Source of the DNA: Tetrahymena thermophila SB210 | Taxonomy: Eukaryota; Ciliophora; Oligohymenophorea; Hymenostomatida; Tetrahymenidae | DNA length: 55,028 nt | Reading direction: 5' to 3' | Assembly: GCF_000189635.1 (NCBI RefSeq) | Contig: NW_002475993.1 | Location: 1-55,028, forward strand | Shown here: piece after piece, positions 1-11,649 of the stretch | How positions within the stretch are numbered: the stretch's first letter is position 1 | Layout: each line of letters begins with the position of its first letter | Position numbers and translations under genes: made by a program | The notes under the pieces: generated by a model | The model's database searches: none | What the model was told of the DNA's origin: nothing | What the model saw: only the letters and a program-made list of their open reading frames with translations

Positions 1-90
1 TCTAATTTTTATAATAAAATATTTAATTTAATTATACATAATATACTAATTAATTAAGCAAACATCTTATTTATTAAACATTTTAATAAG

Positions 91-1308
91 GTTTACTTGC
101 GGTATATGAGAAACAAAAAAGAAAGTATGGATATTGTTGTTGGAAAGTAAATAGGAAGAAAGTGGGGATAATGTTATTTGATTATGTCAGTAATTTACTT
201 ACTACAGCTAACTTTGCTCTATAGTTTTTATGCTCTTACTCTTTTTTCTTAAATAGTCTTTTATTTTATTAATACAGTTTTATAAAAGAATATTTAATAA
301 AGCTATTATATGCTTATTTCAACATTAATAATTAGTCCATTAATAATTCTTATAATAATCAAAAGAACAAAGAACCAAATTTCAGTAGCTTTTTTCTTAA
401 GTTCATTATCAATTATGACCTATTTAATTTACATTTTAATAAATTTTTTTAGATACTAATAAATTGATAAGACTGATTATTAACTAAAAAATACTTCAGT
501 GCTATAAATTTTTGATCTTTTATCAAGTAATAATCTTGCATATGTAAATTAATTAGAAATACATTAAATACTGACTTATGAAAATAATAAAGTCGCTAAA
601 TAATCTAAATTATCTATAAAATATTCCACCTTTATTGTATTTATAATATACAGTGTAATTGGAAATTTAGGGTCCTACAGCATATAAAATAGATAACAAA
701 TAGATTAAAATAATAATTTAGTTTTTGATTATTTTAATGAAGATGCTTTTACAATAGTTGTAAAGATTTGTATGATTTATCACTTCCTTTAAAATTTAAG
801 CTACAAATATATTTTATTAAAAAAGTTTTTGTTAAAGTTGATATTAACTTCACAAAAATTTAAGGATTCTCAATAACTTTAAAAAAAATTAAAATTTATA
901 TTGAATGTGATATTTGCTTCTTTTTATATATTTATTAATTTGGCATAAAACGATCTATAGTATAAGTTTACGATCATAACAGGATCTTTGGCTGGATTTT
1001 TTATCATATACTTAGTACCTTACAAATTATAATTCAGGAAATAGGAGTTTGTTAAAAAATTAATATTTAAAAGGAAAAACATAAATGTTTCAGGTCTTTT
1101 TAATTCTATGGAAGAATGTCAAGAAGTGGATAAATCTTTATGTCAAAGTTAATTAAATATTGAAAAATATAATTAAAAAAAATAGATTGAAATTATTAAA
1201 AAACCTTTTATAAAAGAAGCTAATGTTTATGACAAGATCATACTATTATTTGGTTTCTTTATAAGTATGTATGGAATATTTAGCTTTATATATTTTATTA
1301 TTAATTGA
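91..1308 (+). CDS. AAAP/SLC38-type amino acid transporter, 5' partial
   Basis: One frame without TGA runs to the TGA at 1306-1308. First internal Met codons are at 106, 127 and 184. The protein is a polytopic membrane protein: an N-terminal stretch with GKQIGRKWGQ followed by a hydrophobic helix, several more hydrophobic segments, then the signature TGSLAGFFIIYLVPY near 985-1025, which matches the G-S-x-x-G-x-x-x-x-Y-x-x-P helix of the AAAP (transmembrane amino acid transporter) family. A polar loop follows and a last helix ends IYFIIN before the stop. The family moves neutral amino acids across plasma or vacuolar membranes. The N-terminal helices with the family's conserved start are absent. 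The AG at 89-90 after an A+T-rich run looks like an intron acceptor, so upstream exons probably lie outside the window. Substrate cannot be inferred. Confidence 0.72.
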
Positions 1309-2015
1309 AATAATAATTAAATAAATTTATCTCAATTTAGTAGAATCCCTTTTCAAAAATTTCTAATCAATACTTTGATAGGTACATTAGAGACTAATTT
1401 TTTTGTCAAGATAATATCATTATTTCTTATTTGGTATTTATTTAAATAAACAAATAACTTTATTTACTATTTGAAATAAAAGCAACAAAAATTTAATTCA
1501 AAATTGTCTTTGCAAATAATTTTAATCAATTAATTTCTTTTAATATTTAAATTTAAATAAATAAATATTTTTTTTATAAATATTTGTTCAAAAATTTATA
1601 TAATATTAAAATCAAAAATAAATTAGATAAAAAAGACTTTAATTGATAACTTGAAATTAATAAATATGTCTGTATGTATTTTAAATTTTTGTTTATAAAA
1701 TTAAAAGATTTGATTTTCAATTAATAAAACAAAACTAAGGTTTGCTTGCTTAAAGTATCAAAGCTTTTTGAAGATGATGTTATGTGTTTACTACTTTTAA
1801 TTATATTGCTTTTTTGAACAAATTAATTTTGAATTTTTATTTATAATTGTATTTTCTATCTAATTAAAAAAGTAAAATAAATTTTTAGTTAAATTATTCT
1901 CACAAAAATCAATTTTTAAAAGGTTTTCATGATGAATTTGTTTAATAGAATAATAGGAAACAAACATAAAAATGTAAAAAATATATTTAATATAATTACA
2001 CAAAAAAAAATTAAA
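1309..2015. other. intergenic spacer between convergent genes
   Basis: A+T-rich 3' spacer between the transporter (+) and the large helical protein (-). I see no convincing coding frame or structured RNA in it. Confidence 0.6.
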
Positions 2016-5000
2016 TCAGCTTTGTAATCTCTAAGGACATATAGATTTAGCCCAAATCTGTAAGTCTTTAATTATAGATTTTAAAAAAACATTTTAAAGA
2101 ACCTTAACTCCATCTATTTCTTTAATTACCAAATTTTCTATGATAGTGGAATAAATAATTTGAGAATTCGAACTATAAATAGGATGGGCTTTTATAACAA
2201 GCATAATACGGTCTTAAATTATTGACAAGTTACCTTATAAACACTTAGAGAATTTTAAAATAAAATCAATAGATTAGCTAATATCTTTTTCTTTAAACTC
2301 TTCTGCCTTTTCATTGCTACTAGAACAAAAATTGAAGATTTACTCCCAAATATTAGTAAAAAGCTAAAGAGTGATGTTTTAAAAAGTTTGGCTAGATTAA
2401 GCTAATTAAATAATGTTTTAATTATAGCAATCTTAATCAAAATAATTCAATATCTTTTAACAAAAATCAAGCACAATTTTTTTATTAGTAAAATACATGT
2501 GGTCTAATATCTTTTTAAAAAATAAATTTAAATAAAAATAATTTAGATTAAAATAAATTAAATACCTCTAGAATGAAATTAAAATAGTGAGAATTTTCTG
2601 ACTAAGTTTCTTCTTTCTCAAGAAAATCCATTTTAAATCTAATTGCCAGATTTAAGTAAAGAGAAATAGTTTTATAGATCTGAGAGTTTTCTAATAGCTC
2701 TTACTTAGGAACTATTGTAAAGCATTTAACAATAATCCAAAAAACACGATTTAAAAAGAAATTCCTTTTTAGACCCATAAATGTATTTTCATAATAAAAC
2801 TTAGGAAATCTCTAAACAATTGTAAAGAGATCTTCTAATATTATAAATACTTTATAAACATGAGAAAATCTGTTTTCTAATGTCAGTAAGCTGACTGTCT
2901 AGTCACTTAATATTTAAAATCTAAACATTTAACACTCTTCATTAATGTATAATTAAAGATAGTACTAAATTTTAGAGTAATCTACATATATCTCAGAAGG
3001 TACAGATTTAGAAATATTTACCATTAATTTTCTAAATTTTTCTTCATATTCACTCTTTTAAACAACTAAAAAATTTGTGAAATAAATAAATGAATAAAAT
3101 TAATTTACTTTTGCTAAAACTATCAGAGTCAGTGAGGGATTTTAAATAGTAACACAAGTAAAGCAGAAATGTGTTTGGTAATATCCTACCTTTGAGCTTT
3201 TTGATAGTAGAATTCAATACCCAAATATTGAACTCTTTCTAAAAGAAATAGCTTTCAAATATGTTAGCAGCATTTTCAAGATTAATTGAAGCAAATATTA
3301 CCCAATAAATTGTACTTTGGTAGAATTATTTTATTTTTTTTCTTTCATTCTTTAATTGTGGGTTAATCCAGTAGGCCATGTCTTAGTTAACTGATTAATT
3401 GAATAACAATATCTTTTTTATCATAGAAACATCAACCTCTGTCTCAAAAACCTTTAAATTTTATTTAAAAAGGAATTTTTAAAAGTATTTTTAATTTAAA
3501 AGTTATTACTTAATCTGAATTGCTTTTATTGTCAGAGAAAATAAAGTAATGAACTGACTCCATCATTGTGCAGACTTGACTAAATTAAACTTCATTAAGC
3601 TGTATAAAATTTTCAGGTAATTAAGAAAATATATTTAAATTAAACATTTTAATTGGGTTCAAAATATATTTTTGAAATATTCCCAAAATTTAAGACTACT
3701 CAAGATGAGATATTTAAGTATTAAACAGCTTTGCACCTATTTAAGACATGAACTATGTAAATTTTTCAATAGCAGCTATGGTATTTAGATCTAAATTTGC
3801 AAATTATTTTTGTGCTTAACTAAAAGATTCAAATAACAATTCTGTAATCTAAAGAAAATCATTACTCTTGCCAAAAACTTAGTAAATTTAGCTGAGAGTA
3901 TCTTTAGAATTAAGGTACTACTTCATCAAACATTTTTGGAAAGTATAATAAAGGAGCATATTTTTCTAATAAAGTAGACTCAAAGATTTTATTACTTCTA
4001 CAAATCTAATTAATATTTTTATAAATAAACAAAAAAGATAATTAAACATTACTATATTTTAAAGTAAACTAAAAAATTACAATTGGTTATCAATGAGATT
4101 AGAATGAATAACTAAGCGGGATAGTTGGTCCACAAATTAATTAACATCTTCAGAATCATGATCTTTTATCTACAAATTAAATAATAGCTCTATATCAAAT
4201 TGTAGAGATTCAATAAAAGTAGAATTCAGAATAGCTAAGTTATTAATTGTTTCAGCTTTTATTGAATTATTATTATTATCGTAAGCCTGAATGAACTAGT
4301 CAGAATAATGGCTCCATATATGCAAGCAGCCTATCTAATCCTCTAAATTCACAAGATTTATTTTAGCAGATTACTTCAATAACTATATTATTAAAGGATA
4401 TGCAGATAAATTCTCAGACTATTAAATAAAGCATGGAGTAATAGAAACTAAAAAATCCACACACTTAGAATTGAAGTCAAAGTATTCTATACTATCATTA
4501 GCAAATGAAAAATTCTATGAAATATAAACTAAAAAATCTTTAAACGCAACGTATAATTAAGCAGGTGAAGTAGATTTAGCTAGCAATTCGCAAAATTCAA
4601 AAATATTTGCTAAAGCTACATCGCGATCTTCTCTAGCCTAGTTATTTTACTACAAAAAGCCTATAAAACATGAAAGAATCACATTTAAATCCTTCTAATG
4701 AAAATAAAAAAACTCTTATTTGATTTCTAAATTAATTAAAAAAATAATTTAATATATTTTAAAAGTAAATTTAAGTGAAATCTATACTGTTACTCATGTT
4801 TTTAATTATTATCACAACTATTTTTAGCAATAGCTGGATAATACTCTATTGATCATGTGCTACACAGTGAATATTTTTGATAACATTTAAGGGAAATGCT
4901 ATCATCTATAATCCTTATTTATCAAAGAAATTTTAGACTGTCTTTACAGTTATATTGACCTTTTTAGGAATATTAGACTCTGCAGCCTCGCTACAACTAC

Positions 5001-5502
5001 TTAATGTATTTGAAGATTCAATATGGTCACAATCTATTTCATATTAATCTACTTCATTCAAAAATAAAGAAATCAATGTCAAAGAGGCAAATATACTTTA
5101 AGGACCTTTATTTTTGAAGTGACAATCCACTAGAGTTAAGAAATCTTCAGGTAAGGCTTCTTTTATCTCTAAAAGTTTAGTGTAAATAATAGCAATTATT
5201 ACAAAAGGAAATTTGAATTTTTTTCTAAATTCACTCAAAGATTATTATTCAGTAACTTAATTATTAGCAAAATCAAAAGCAATTAAGCATAATTATGAGA
5301 AAAATTATTTTCTTTTGTCAGAGAAATTTGGCATCAAAAAAGTAGGAGACGAAAACAAATCTTTGATGTCTTTCATGAGCTATATGTATTTATCTTCGTG
5401 CACTTTGTTATCTAATAGATACTACCTTATAGAGTTTGAATAAGACAAAAGACTTAAGTTATAGTTCTCTTCCAGTTAGATAAGATTTACAAAACTTTAC
5501 AT
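2016..5502 (-). CDS. large helical protein, possible karyopherin (importin/exportin)-like
   Basis: Six exons joined at introns 4727-4787, 4006-4080, 3452-3509, 3066-3108 and 2511-2565, all GT..AG on the minus strand, give 3,195 coding bases (1,064 residues) ending CPQRLQS-TGA at 2018-2016. The start used is the first in-frame Met (5502-5500); the open frame continues upstream without another ATG, so a further 5' exon is possible. The protein is almost entirely amphipathic helix without Pro/Gly-rich linkers, and its length is typical of beta-karyopherins. Stretches such as LLKQSAKINLVNLEDQ and DRDVALANIFEFCELLAKS look like HEAT-type helices of the transportin-SR/importin-13/exportin group, which carry cargo through nuclear pores. 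That assignment is by overall character only; no diagnostic motif was found. The gene is convergent with the transporter. Confidence 0.5.
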
Positions 5503-7207
5503 TTCTTTAATATTCTGTTGGTAATAATCTAATTTAATATTTAATTATTATAATTAATTTTAAAATAATTAGTCTTCATTTAATAACCTTAAACAAGTGA
5601 TAATCACTTAATAAAATATGAGCTAATTTTTAGTTTAATATAAATGAAAAAAGTGTTATTTTAACCAATTTATATGGATATCCAATGGTTAAAAAAAATA
5701 GTATCTATCAAGAAAAATTAAACAGATAAAACATTTTATATATATTTAATCATTTAAATTCATACACTTGCTTTAATTAAGTATTTTATGTGCTAATTTT
5801 TATTAATAAGTTTTTTACATTAAGCTAAATTTTAGTTTTCTTTTACTAATTTTTAGCTTAATTAGATTATTTTAAATATTTCTTTAATAATCAAACAATA
5901 AAAATGATCGTTTTTTAAATTTATAAAAAAATAATTAATTTTATTTTTAAAATTATTTTATATTTCTATGAGTGGATAATTAGTTATACTTTACAAAAAA
6001 CTTCTAATTGCTTAGAACAATTACTATTTACTATCATTTAGAATAATTTATCATCAATATAATTAAAAGATATTCAAATAAATAATTAAGATATTTTGAA
6101 CTTAGCAAGCTAATACACGCATTAAATTTTCTTAAGGAAAAAAAGGAAAAATTGAAAAAAATATAATTAATTAAATTTCAAAAAAATATTTAAAATAAAA
6201 AAACAAAAAGTAAATAAGAAAATGAAATATACTACAAATTTTTAACCCATATTGAAAAAGAGAAAGGAATACAAATATTTGTTTTACCCATAAGTTTTTA
6301 ACATAATTACAGGTTTTGTAGTAGCATAATTACATTTCCTTATTTTACTTTTTGCTCATTCATAAAAGAATGTGGAATAATCAAAAAAAAAATAAAAATC
6401 TAATTACTCAATGACATCTTTTCTTAGCAATAAATAAATATATAAAAGTATTTTTTAAAATAATTTAGGAAACTAGAGCTGCTCGCTGAGATCCTCTGCT
6501 TTTTATAAAATAAAAATTAAAAAATAAATACAAATATAAAAAAAGTAAAAAATAAATATAAATATAAATTCAAAAAAAAAATTAACAGAAAATCTGAATA
6601 AAATAAAAACAAAAATTCAAATAAAAAATTAAATAAATAAAAAAATAAAAAAATTCAAATCAAAATCAAAATAAAAATACAATTTAAATATATTTCCAAA
6701 TAAAGATTCTTTGATTTCTATAAAATAAATATTTGCTTTTGATTAATAAAAAATCTAGTTATTATTTAAAACATTAAACTTAAATGTAAATAAAATAAGA
6801 TTTAATTATATTTTTTTGTAATTTTTTAAAATTTTAGATATTTAATTATAAAATTGATTTTTGTTTTAAATATTGTTAGCATATTTAAAAAATTTTTCAA
6901 ATTATTAATTTCAATAAAAATAAATAAAAAATATCTTTGAGAAGAAATATGTGTATCTAATTAATTGATTTTGCATCAAGTAGAAGTGTTTACTAACTCA
7001 TTAAACGTGAATAAAGATTTATTTTAATTAATTCCACGTTGATTAGAGTAGGTATGTAATATACTCTTTTGAGTTCTATGATTGATATCAGTTTAAAAAG
7101 AGATACAATATATTTATTAATATATATCTTTATTAAATAAAATTAAGAAAAATTTAATTAAAATATTCAAAATATCGTAAATTAAAATATAAACTCCAAA
7201 AATTAAA
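5503..7207. other. intergenic spacer, A-rich, with a hairpin and a small G+C island
   Basis: Spacer between divergent genes (- and +). It holds a 9-bp inverted repeat (6230-6238 / 6315-6323), a G+C-richer island at about 6469-6507 followed by a T run, and A-rich low-complexity sequence at 6510-6680. At 7004-7041 the half-sites AACGTG and CACGTT face each other upstream of the Bfr1-like gene. No gene identified. Confidence 0.5.
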
Positions 7208-9205
7208 ATGGCTAGCAAGACAAAGGAAGTTAATTCAAGTGAAGTTACTTAATAAGAAAACGAAGAAGAAGTCAAGACTGATGAAAAGAAGAAGTATTAT
7301 AGACCTTCTAGATACACTTGGGACCGCTCTACCGTTACTTTAGAAACCACTCTTATCGAAATACCAAAAAAATCCCACAGAATTCCTAAGCCAGATTTTG
7401 ATGCTCAAGATAAAAAAATCAAGGAAATTGAGGAATAAATTAAATATACTATCGAAAGAAAGGTAATATATTATAATAAATGTCTTGGAGTTGTCTTATA
7501 ATTATTTTACTTTTTATAAAGAAAAAAATTATTGAAGAACTCATATTGAAGGCCAGAGAATCAAAGGAAAGTGGCAATAACAGAGCTCAACCCTTGTAAG
7601 CATTATTCAAAGAAAAGTTAGAACTCAAGAATACTCTCTAAAAAGAATTCGATGAGGCTAAAAAGAACCACAATTCTGTTAAGGATCAAATCACTGAACT
7701 AGTATTACTTTAAATTTTTATTTTTTAAAAATATCTCAAAGGGAGTTAATAAGTGTTTCAATGATTTTCAGCTATCAATATTTAACACTACGAAATGAAA
7801 TTTCACTATTTTAATTTACTTTTTTATTTAGTTTAACTAATAACAAAAATTGAGATAAAAAATGAAGAAAGCTATGGATGCAGAAGACATTGAAGAACGT
7901 CTTGCGTAAAAAATTAATTAAATTTTAAGATAGTTATCATAGATTTTACAACTTTAGGAATAAATTATACTTATGGCAATTATTAAAATACTATTTTATA
8001 AAATAGAGAAATTAACCACTCCTTAAACAATGATTTACTTAATCCTACTGAAGAGAAAAAGTTAATTAAGGAAAAAGAAGATTTGGAAAAATCTCTTCCT
8101 TTTGCCAAGCCTATTAATGAACTTTAAGCTCAAATCAATGAGCTAAACGTTTAAAAAAAAGCTTACAAAGAAACTTTGAACAAAGCATTTACTCAATACG
8201 ATGAAGTCAGAACAGAAGTCTCTGGTTTAATAGGAAATTTAGATGAAATAAGAAATTTCAAAAACTCAGAAAAAGAAAAGAATGATCCCATATTCGAAGA
8301 AATTAAAAAGGAATATGATGCTAAGATTGATACTCTTAAAGAATAAAAGAGAAAGGTTAGAGATGAATTTAGAGCCTTAAAAGAAAAGTATGACAATGAA
8401 TAGGAAGATATTAGATATCACGATTGGGTCAAAAAGATTTAGGATGATTTGAAGAGATAAAAGCAAAGAAAGGAAAGAGAAGAGCAAAGAAATGCTTAAT
8501 AAGAAGCTGAAGAAAGAAAAAAGATTGAATCATTAGAGAATCCTTTCCAAAAACAAATAGGTAAATTATATTTATTCAATTTATCTTGCATGCTAAATTA
8601 TGTTTATGAAATATAGATGATTGCGAACAAATAGTTAAATATTGCGAATTACTCATTCGTGCTGAACAAAAAGTAAATCAAGTCGAATAAGAAGAAGAAG
8701 AGGTTAAGCAAGAAAACACTGTTAACGAGGCTGACTTAAAAAAAGAAAAGCTCTCTATCATTGCTCCTAAAAAAGAATTATAGAGATTCCCTGTAAATAA
8801 GAAGAAATAATAACCTCCCAAGAAAACATAAAACAAACAATAAGAAAACACTAAAAAGTTAATCAGCTTACCTCTTGAAATATTAAATGCTTTCGAAAGT
8901 ACTAAGGTTCAAGCTCCTATCTTCTAAGAAGAAGTTGAAGCTTCTCTTAATTTAGCTAAATAAAAACTCGAATATTTCTAATAATAAGGTGAATAAGAAT
9001 TAGCTAAGAAAAAGGCTGAATTATTAGCTGGTATCTCAAAGAAAAATGAAGACTCTGACGACAATATCATGGATGATGTAAAAATCTTTTTAGTAGAAAA
9101 ATTAGTTTTATTTTAATTCTTTTTTATATAAAATAGACTGATAAAAACAATAAGAAATCTCATAAAGTTTATCATGAAAGAGAAACTGATTTCCCTACTC
9201 TTTGA
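7208..9205 (+). CDS. Bfr1/nuclear segregation-like coiled-coil protein
   Basis: Six exons: 7208-7462, 7522-7701, 7832-7905, 8007-8560, 8617-9077, 9137-9205; 1,593 bases, 530 residues. The N terminus has an acidic/lysine leader and RPSRYTWDRSTVTLE. The centre (about residues 75-370) is a long, highly charged coiled coil carrying the order of elements seen in Bfr1 proteins: a segment ending KKAMDAEDIEERLAEINHSL, then NPTEEKKLIKEKEDLEKSLP, and a Lys/Glu/Arg-rich helix. A C-terminal block LISLPLEILNAFESTKVQAP resembles the conserved end of that family, before the tail HERETDFPTL. Family members bind mRNA and polysomes at the ER surface and affect nuclear segregation in yeast. Exon 3 was placed by restoring the family pattern across the join; each join keeps frame. 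Homology is by pattern, not alignment. Confidence 0.68.
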
Positions 9206-9984
9206 AAATGAATATTTATAAAAATAAATTAAAAATATTTAAACATTGTTTTCCCAAAAATTCAAGTTTATTTACAAAGTAACTTCTAAATATAAAATTT
9301 TACACCACACTAATGCATACCTGCTCTCTTTTGAATTTAGCAAACCATTAAAAACTAATTAATTAAGTTAGCTAAAATAAGGATTTAATTTTTTCCTAAT
9401 TTAATGTGATTATAAATAGAAGTTCTTCAGTTTTAAATTAATTTTAAATGTTAATTTAAAATCTAGTTTAAATAAGATTAACAACTAGTTAAATAACTTA
9501 AAATATAAAGTTACTCTTTAATTAAAAATATTCTACAAAACTTTTTTATTAAAAAATTAATTAAAATTTTTTTTCAAAACCATAAATAAGTTCAATTTTT
9601 TTTTAATTTAAAAACAAAAAGTAAAATTTTATATTGAATATGACCATTCAAACAATCTTTTATAAATAAAAATAAAATATTAATTTTATTATGAATATCG
9701 CTTTTTTATACTTAAATTTATTTGATAAAAATAAAAAGTTTTTAGAGTTTTGTTTGTAAAATCAATTTTTATTTTAAAATTTTTTTAAATTTTAAGCTTT
9801 TAAACTTGCAAATAAAAAAATAGAAAAATTATATATTTATTTTTAGATGATTGATAAGATTTGATTTATACAATTAAATTAATTAAATTGAAGAAAAATA
9901 TTAACTAATAATTTAAAAATCTACACATTTAAAAGTTATTTATTAAGGTATATTTTTAGTTTGAAAAGCTATTTAATCCTGAAA
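9206..9984. other. intergenic spacer
   Basis: Very A+T-rich spacer between two plus-strand genes. It must hold the 3' end of the Bfr1-like gene and the promoter of the kinase, but I see no recognisable element. Confidence 0.6.
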
Positions 9985-11649
9985 ATGTTTAAATTTTACG
10001 CAATAATAATTACAATTTTCTTTTTGAGTTTATCATAAGGATTAAGTTTTGAATAAAATTAAACAATTTTATCATTTTAATAATTCTTTTCAAATAATAT
10101 TTGCTTCCATGAGTAAACAAGCTTAAATTAATTGCATGCAAGAGGCATTGATGTAAATGATTATAAAAAATATGATATTGATTATGGAGATCACTCAAAA
10201 GTAGAACCTATTCAACTGTAAAATATTTAGTTAGTGTTAATTGAAATTCTGAATGCTTTCTTAAAAAATATTGTAGAAATTAAGATGAGTATTTAGTTGG
10301 TTCTAAACTAGGAAGTGGCAAATTTTCAGATGTTTATCTTGGTTATAACAAGAGTAATAACTATGAAAAGATTTTAATTAAAATATTGAGACCCAATAAA
10401 ATTGAAAAAGTATAAAGAGAAATATCTATATTAACTAAAGTTAATTCAATAGAAAATGTTCCTAAATTTTATGGAATTACAGTTGATAAATACTACCAGG
10501 TTCCTTCTCTAGTAAATTTAGACTTTAGCACTTATTTTATAAATATTTTACAGCTAAAAGATTTATTAATTTATTAGATTTTTTCTGATATATTAAATGA
10601 TTTACTTAAAATTTGAATAAAAACCTATTTTTCTATAATATTAGTTTTTTGAATACATTTAAGGTAATACTCTGAAAAATATAATTCAACGATTCAATGA
10701 AATAGATATAAGATATTATTCTTACATACTCATAGAGGTTTTATTTAAACTCATAAAATTATTTTTTTATTAATTCTGTAAAAATTTTAAATTAGACTAT
10801 ATATCAAGCACATAAAATTGGAGTTATTCATAGAGATATCAAAAGTGCTAACATCATTATAAATCATGAAAAAAGAGTTTTGAAAGTTATTGATTGGGGT
10901 CTTTCTGATATTTACTTCCCTTATTCCTTTAACTTCTGCAAAGTAAATTATTAAACTTAATATAATACGAATAGCATTGGAATTAAATTTAAATCAGATA
11001 GGAACTGTGAATTATAAAGCTCCAGAACTTATATTAACAGATAGTTATCACATTAATATAACTCCAGCTGTAGATATTTGGGCATCAGGAGTTATAATTT
11101 TTCAAATGGTAATTTGTTTTCTATTTTATAAATAGTTTTTTGAATTTAGACATTTTTAAATAATAGATGATTAATAGTGTTCCTTTAATCAAAGGTCATA
11201 ATTCTTATACAGCTTTGCTGGATATAATAAAAATATTTGGGTACAAAGATGTGATGAGACTATCTTCATGGAGTGGAATACCATTGAATCCTTAAATATA
11301 TAAAGAAATTTAAGAGAATAAGTAAAAAAAATTTAGCTCCAACATAAATTTAAATTTAATTAATAAAAATTAGAATTTATACAGAAAAGGGAAAGGGTTT
11401 GAAGTAATTGATAGACCAAGATAATGTTAAATATGCTGATCCTTTGGGATTAGATTTAATAGATAAAATGTTAAAAATTTTACCAGTAAATTAATCAATA
11501 ATTTAATTTTAAATTATTTTATATGAAATATTAAAAATATATAGAATGAAAGAATAAGTGCTAAAGAAGCTTTAGATCATCCCTATTTTGACAAAATCAG
11601 ATAAATTATTTAAACTCAAAGAAAAAATTAAAATAAAAAAAAGGGATGA
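9985..11649 (+). CDS. CK2-alpha-like protein kinase with signal peptide
   Basis: Eight exons: 9985-10217, 10277-10511, 10645-10737, 10796-10942, 10998-11108, 11167-11321, 11374-11485, 11545-11649; 1,191 bases, 396 residues. Kinase motifs are complete: Gly loop LGSGKFSDVYLG (89-100), Lys113 in ILIKILRP, VIHRDIKSANIII (Asp201, Asn206), VIDWGLS (Asp220) and KAPEL (Glu246). DWG instead of DFG, the run RPNKIEKVQREISIL, the hinge segment PSLFFEYIQGNTLKN and the C-terminal RISAKEALDHPYF all point to casein kinase 2 alpha. Residues 1-20 (MFKFYAIIITIFFLSLSQG) form a classical signal peptide, which ordinary CK2 lacks. The linker ARGIDVNDYKKYDIDYGD corresponds to the CK2 N-terminal arm. Predicted to be a Ser/Thr kinase entering the secretory pathway; targeting is inference. 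Divergent from canonical CK2 at several places (KAPEL for KGPEL). Confidence 0.8.

Noticed and set aside
6510..6680. A-rich tandem-like AAATAAATA repeats
   Set aside because: Irregular low-complexity sequence typical of ciliate spacers, without a constant repeat unit.
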